A DNA stretch of 20,554 bases from Roridomyces roridus (Eukaryota; Basidiomycota; Agaricomycetes; Agaricales; Mycenaceae), in assembly GCA_029378245.1 (NCBI GenBank), contig JARKIF010000409.1:1-20554 (forward strand), written 5' to 3'. The notes beneath the pieces were generated by a model. The model ran no database searches. It was not told the DNA's origin and saw only the letters and a program-made list of their open reading frames with translations. The translations under genes were made by a program, and so were the position numbers. Shown here one piece after another: positions 16,650-20,554 of the stretch; within the stretch, counting starts at the first letter, position 1, and each line of letters opens with the position of its first letter.

Positions 16650-19600
16650 ATGTCTTCCGAAGATCCCGCTCTCCTCTTTGACACTCCACCTCGACCACGC
16701 GCCGCGTCGCGACCATCGCGGCGGATATTCTACGTGCAGGCTCCCGAGATTCCCGACAAGGAACAATACCGCACTGGCATGGGCACCGACACGCCCGACC
16801 GAGTGGACGAAATAATCGGGGAGTTGGAGGTAGAAGGCGAACTTTACTATTTTGCGCGTTACAAGGGCGGGATTGCTCTCAAAGTGAGTTGTCGTCTAGG
16901 ACGCGCCTTTCTGTCCCTCTGACGCGTCCTCTGCAGTTCAAGGCACAAGGCTTTGATGACGATCTTGTGGCCGAGTATAGTGCGCTCCTTTTTCTCTCAT
17001 CTACGGTCCATTAACTTGCAAATGTAGCCCGCAAACAAGCCGCAGGCGAACTTGCCCCCTTTGACCCGTCGGCAACGTATGTCCATCCGAAAGCACGCGT
17101 CAAGAAGAACGCGCCTTCGAATGGAAGCGTTCCCCCGTCTAGTGAAGTCGAGGAGGTACCCGACTCTGAAGAGGAGGAGGAGGAGGAGGACAAAGAGGAC
17201 GACGAGTACGGCGAAGACGAAGACTCTCCTGTCAAAGTCCGTCGCAGCACGCGTACCACGCGACCTTCCCGTCAGAATTTGCCGTTCAGTCCCAAGAAGA
17301 CGCGCTCTCAGAAAATCATCCTGGTGGATTCGGAGGAAGATGACGAAGAATCCATTGATGCCCCTCGGCGATCGACTCGGTCTCGCAGGGCACTCAAAGT
17401 CAACCTCGACAGAGCTGCTTATTACGAATCCGAACAGGAGGAGGATGACGACGACAGCGAGGCATATGTCTCGGCCTCCAAGCCCAAGAAACCCACTAGA
17501 GTGGCACGGAAGAAAGGCGTCCGACCCGCATACGGTCAAGTTCGCGTTGGTAGGCTATTAAACTGGTCCCACTGCTGCTATCGACTGAACGATTTCACAG
17601 TCGCTGACCTCGACTATGATCCCCATTCCGACGTGGAAAGCGCCCCTTTGAGAGCCCACCGCCAGCTGTGTGAAAAGTGCGGCGAAGAGCCCGCCCATTT
17701 GCAGCTCGAAAAAGCTATCAAACGCGCCGCAAGGGGTAAAAGTCGCAAAAAGCGCAAGACGTCTGACGACGATTTGGAGGAATCCGGGGATGAGATGGAA
17801 CTGATCACTAAACGCGGCGGATGGGTCCGATGGTATGCTATCAACCTGGTCCCACTGCTGCTTTCGACTGAACGATTTCACCAGCTTGAAGTGTCCCGTC
17901 GCCGTGCATTGGAATTGCTTAGCAGGTACTCAGCGAGACGAAATCCTGAAAGCAGCTCGGGAGGTCGACCGTGCTGCTTGGCGAAGTGCCCAACCGGAAA
18001 GCGAACTTCAAGACCAGAATGGTCAGGCAAAGGCAAACCCCAACGAACCTCAGAAGCGCCCTGGACTAGACCCTCAGCAAACCACCGATTTCATTTGCAG
18101 TAAGTAGGCAGCGTCTGCAAGAGATTTGACCTCTGAATACTGTACAGGCGCGTGCCACAAGGGTGGCGTTTGCATGGGCTGCGAGGAAACGGCACTCGAA
18201 CCGGATGCTTCGGTCAAAAACGGTCCCACTGAGCCTAGTGATACCGGCAAAGACGTTGAGATGGTAGACGCCTCCAAACGTTCGGACCTCAAGTATGACG
18301 CGGCAATGGCACTTCTCTTCCGCTGCCTTGTGTGCAAGCGTTTGGCCCACTACGAGCACCTGCCTTCCTGGGACGACCTCGCCGAGATTCCGGAACAATA
18401 TCAAAATGATTGGCTCTGTGATGATTGCGCCTCCTTCAACGATAAATTAGACAAGATTCTCGCCTGGCGTCCTTATCCTGCAAACGCAGTCGAGCCTCCA
18501 CGATCACATTATGAATTGCCGAACCCCAAGACGCAGCTCCCGCGGGAGTATCTTGTGAAATGGGAGGAGAGGAGTTACAGGCGTACCAAATGGGTCCCAC
18601 ATATGTGGCTGGTATCCACCAATCTCCCGAAGCTGAAAAACTTCCTCGCAAGCGGCCCCAAGGTGGAATTGTTGGATGAAGTCCCCGACGAGAGTCCCAC
18701 CGACCAACATGGTCCTGCAGAGTACCAAGTTGTCATCCAGTCGAGGGATTCGTCAGTCAAGCCAGGAGAGGCACAGAAGGCGCCAGTCCGTCCCGAGAGT
18801 GGTATGCCGGACGCGGAACGCAGAATCCCTCCGGCATGGAAGACGGTCGATCGTGTTTTGGATGTTTACCTATGGCAGTCTCCCTCGGCCAACAAAAAGA
18901 AAAAAGCAGCCGCAAAGGGCAAACGGAAGAACAATCGCAGAATAGAATCGTCCGCCGAAACTTCCGATGCCGAAGACGATCAGCTGGAGGAACAGCGGAC
19001 TGCCGCATACGACGAAGGCGTGCAGCCTTCACGCGATTTCATAGAGTCCCTAGATGAATGGCAGGCTCGCAGCACCAAACACAAGTTCACCATCGACCAG
19101 ATCGACCAAGTTGCTTGGATCTTTGTTAAGTGGGATGACCTCACGTATGACGAGGTCTAGAGAGCCACTTTTTTCTTCTTTCGGATTATTGATACCCTTG
19201 CAGCCACCTGGGATTCGCCCCCGCGCCCCGAGGAAGCTGGATATGACGAGTTCAAGACCGCCTTATCACGGTTCATTGAATCCCGGGACGTTTTTGTGAA
19301 AGAGGGTACCAAATCAGTCGCCACCGTCAACCGGGGTTAAGGAAGGATACGCCAAATGGCGGATTGAGAAAGCGTCAGAGCTGAGCCTGGGCCAGGATCC
19401 CTCGTTCCAGCTCATGGACTTCCAGGTATTTGCTCTGGTGGTTGTAAGAATGCGTTCTAATCGATTCTAGGTCGACTGGGTTCAATTGGCTATGCGACAA
19501 CTGGTGGAACGGCCAGCATTGCATTCTTGCAGATGAAATGGGTCTGGTGCGTATCTGCCCTCAGTTATGAGTAACTCGACGTGTGACAAAACCCTAGGGG

Positions 19601-20554
19601 AAAACCGTCCAAATCGCAACATTCATCGGAAAGATCACTGAGACTTCAGGCGTCGCCTGCTCTCATTGTAGTTCCCAATTCACCCATCACTAACTGGGTA
19701 CGAGAGTTGAAAGATGGGCGCCTAGGACTCCGAGTTGTTCCCTTCTACGGAGAAGCCAAGGCTCGTGAGGTCATCAAGAATACGAGCTGCGCCACGGCAC
19801 GAAGAAAAGGGGCTTCATCGAGGCAAAGTATCATGTCCTGGTCACGACCTACGAAACCTTGTTGGGCAGGATTTCGGCACGGTATTCAAAAACCAACCTC
19901 GATGGGAGGCGCGTTGAATCCACTTGAATTGTTTCTCGCAACTGATCGCAGTAGGTTCTTGTTGTCGATGAAGGCCAGCGGTTTGAAGAGCGATTCAAGC
20001 CTTCTTTTCAAGAAACTGAATGAGCTGAACACACTCCATCGTGTGATTATGACCGGGGTGGGTTCGGAACTTTGATACGGATCACAGCTCATCAATCGGC
20101 ACAGACACCATTGAACAACAATATCAGAGAGTTGTTCAACCTCATGAACTTCCTGGATCCCTCCGAGTGGAAAGATCTGGAGAATCTTTCCACCCAGCAC
20201 GAGACCCTGACAGAAGAGCTCGTCAGGGATCTGCACGCTCGGCTGCGGCCGTATTTCTTACGTCGCATCAAGAGCCAGGTTTTGAAGCTACCTCCAAAGG
20301 TTCGACCCTTTTTTTGGAGATTGTTTCTCAACTGACAGCTTCCCCAAGAACGAAGTCATTGTGCCAGTATCAATGGCTCCTTTGCAGAAGGAGATATATC
20401 GGTCGATTCTGAGTATGCTATCTGTTTCTTCGCAGCATACGACCATTTGACCTGAATCTAGGCCACAACTTGGATCTTCTGAATGGATTGACCGGACCGA
20501 CCAAGGCCAATGGAGCCCCCAAAGGCAAAATCAACAACATCCTGATGGTATATT
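16650..20554 (+). CDS. CHD/Mi-2-like SNF2 chromatin remodeller (right-truncated, frameshifted)
   Basis: Predicted nuclear ATP-driven nucleosome remodeller. Clean exons: 16650-16883, 16937-16979, 17028-17549, 17601-17832, 17885-18099, 18148-19154, giving 751 residues. Order: a short N-terminal domain; acidic/basic linkers; a PHD-like zinc finger with large inserts (Cys290/293, Cys344/347, His352, Cys355, Cys415/418, Cys424/427, then RCLVC and WLCDDC); chromo-like segments around YLVKWEERSYRRTKWVP and VKWDDLTYDE. The SNF2 motor follows: CILADEMGL spliced to GKT (Walker A, intron 19547-19597), VVDEGQR, MTG spliced to TPLNNN (intron about 20059-20105), then LRPYFLRRIKSQVLKLPPK. From about 19155 to 19990 the frame breaks at around eight places. 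It reads cleanly again to the edge, where a donor at 20549 starts another intron. Helicase C and the C-terminus are outside the window. Family relatives are CHD3/Mi-2 and fission-yeast Mit1; the exact orthologue is undecided. Confidence 0.85.
17550..17600 (+). repeat. CHD-gene intron 3, copy A of a duplicated intron
   Basis: This 51-base GT..AG intron matches the intron at 17833-17884 at 47 of 51 positions plus one inserted base, with the same inner blocks (ctggtcccactgctgct, cgactgaacgatttcac). The match stops at the splice sites. It interrupts the codon after its first base. It is a multiple of three and stop-free, so retention would keep the frame. Confidence 0.9.
17833..17884 (+). repeat. 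CHD-gene intron 4, copy B of a duplicated intron
   Basis: This 52-base GT..AG intron is a near copy of the intron at 17550-17600 in the same orientation, 283 bases away start to start. It interrupts the codon after its second base, and removing it creates the Cys of CLKCPVAVHWNC in the zinc finger, so it is a real intron. The branch-site-like word ctgaac is shared by both copies. Confidence 0.9.
19155..19990 (+). other. region of clustered frameshifts in the SNF2 ATPase coding sequence
   Basis: Compared with the expected motor sequence, the frame slips at about eight places: the splice junction 19154/19204, then near 19338, 19477, 19640-19660, 19706-19730, 19780, 19862 and 19982. Between them the three frames hold recognisable pieces in correct order (GYAKWRIEK, GFNWLCDNWWNGQHCILADE, ALIVVPNSPITNWVREL, LRVVPFYGEAKAREVIK, KYHVLVTTYETLL, DFGTVFKNQPRWE). 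Several slips look like one base lost from a two- or three-base run. This favours sequence error, though early pseudogene decay is possible. Confidence 0.75.

Noticed and set aside
16542..16652. Upstream in-frame ATG for the CHD gene at 16542
   Set aside because: It would begin 7 bases after the previous stop codon and add a non-conserved stretch. The ATG at 16650 gives a compact acidic start and leaves a normal promoter gap.
16997..17539. 180-codon open frame on - rich in Leu, Val and Phe, looking like a membrane protein
   Set aside because: It is the reverse of a Glu/Asp/Lys-rich repetitive coding stretch of the CHD gene; GAG/GAA runs read backwards give CTC/TTC codons.
1..20554. Bacterial-style defence system, CRISPR array, insertion sequence, tRNA or secondary-metabolite cluster
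   Set aside because: The window is a spliced eukaryotic gene run. No regularly spaced repeats, transposase, terminal inverted repeats, cloverleaf, or polyketide/peptide synthase motifs were seen.

Overview
This window is nuclear DNA from a filamentous fungus, most likely a basidiomycete of the Agaricomycetes type. The reasons are gene density (about one gene per 2 kb on both strands), very intron-rich genes, almost all introns 44-53 bases long with GT..AG ends and CTRAY-like branch sites, and encoded proteins that are all conserved fungal or eukaryotic housekeeping proteins. No bacterial, plasmid, phage, CRISPR, tRNA or rRNA signal was seen. The species cannot be named from the sequence alone. 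All spliced gene models were built by eye from reading frames, splice signals and remembered family patterns; no search was run.

Layout, left to right: (1) the 3' end of an unrecognised gene on + (to 290, or about 600 with a different last exon); (2) a doubtful 71-residue gene on - (886-1141); (3) an ING-family PHD-finger protein on - (1225-2370), head to head with (4) a TGL2-like lipase on + (2416-4130); (5) S-formylglutathione hydrolase on + (4263-5420), tail to tail with (6) an FHA-domain CHK2/RAD53-type kinase on - (5520-7318); (7) the ribosome-assembly GTPase LSG1 on - (7406-9738), head to head with (8) a LYR-motif protein on + (9766-10819), itself tail to tail with (9) the exocyst subunit SEC8 on - (10833-15299); (10) a lipid-droplet-associated hydrolase on + (15408-16535); (11) a CHD/Mi-2-like chromatin remodeller on + from 16650, running off the right edge.

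The genes do not form a pathway or a metabolic cluster. They are a compact run covering chromatin (ING, CHD), checkpoint signalling (FHA kinase), 60S ribosome export (LSG1), secretion (SEC8), mitochondria (LYR protein, perhaps the lipase), formaldehyde detoxification and lipid turnover. Start codons of divergent pairs are 27-108 bases apart and one convergent pair of stop codons is 13 bases apart, so promoters and UTRs must overlap.

The most unusual signals are in RNA structure. Two introns of the CHD gene are near-identical copies although the flanking exons are unrelated, which looks like a recent introner-like intron gain. Microexons of 8, 11 and 12 bases sit at or near the active sites of the kinase, the lipase and the esterase. 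LSG1 appears to have its start codon alone in the first coding exon. The SNF2 motor of the CHD gene carries a dense cluster of apparent frameshifts between about 19155 and 19990, which is either sequence error near a contig end or real decay.
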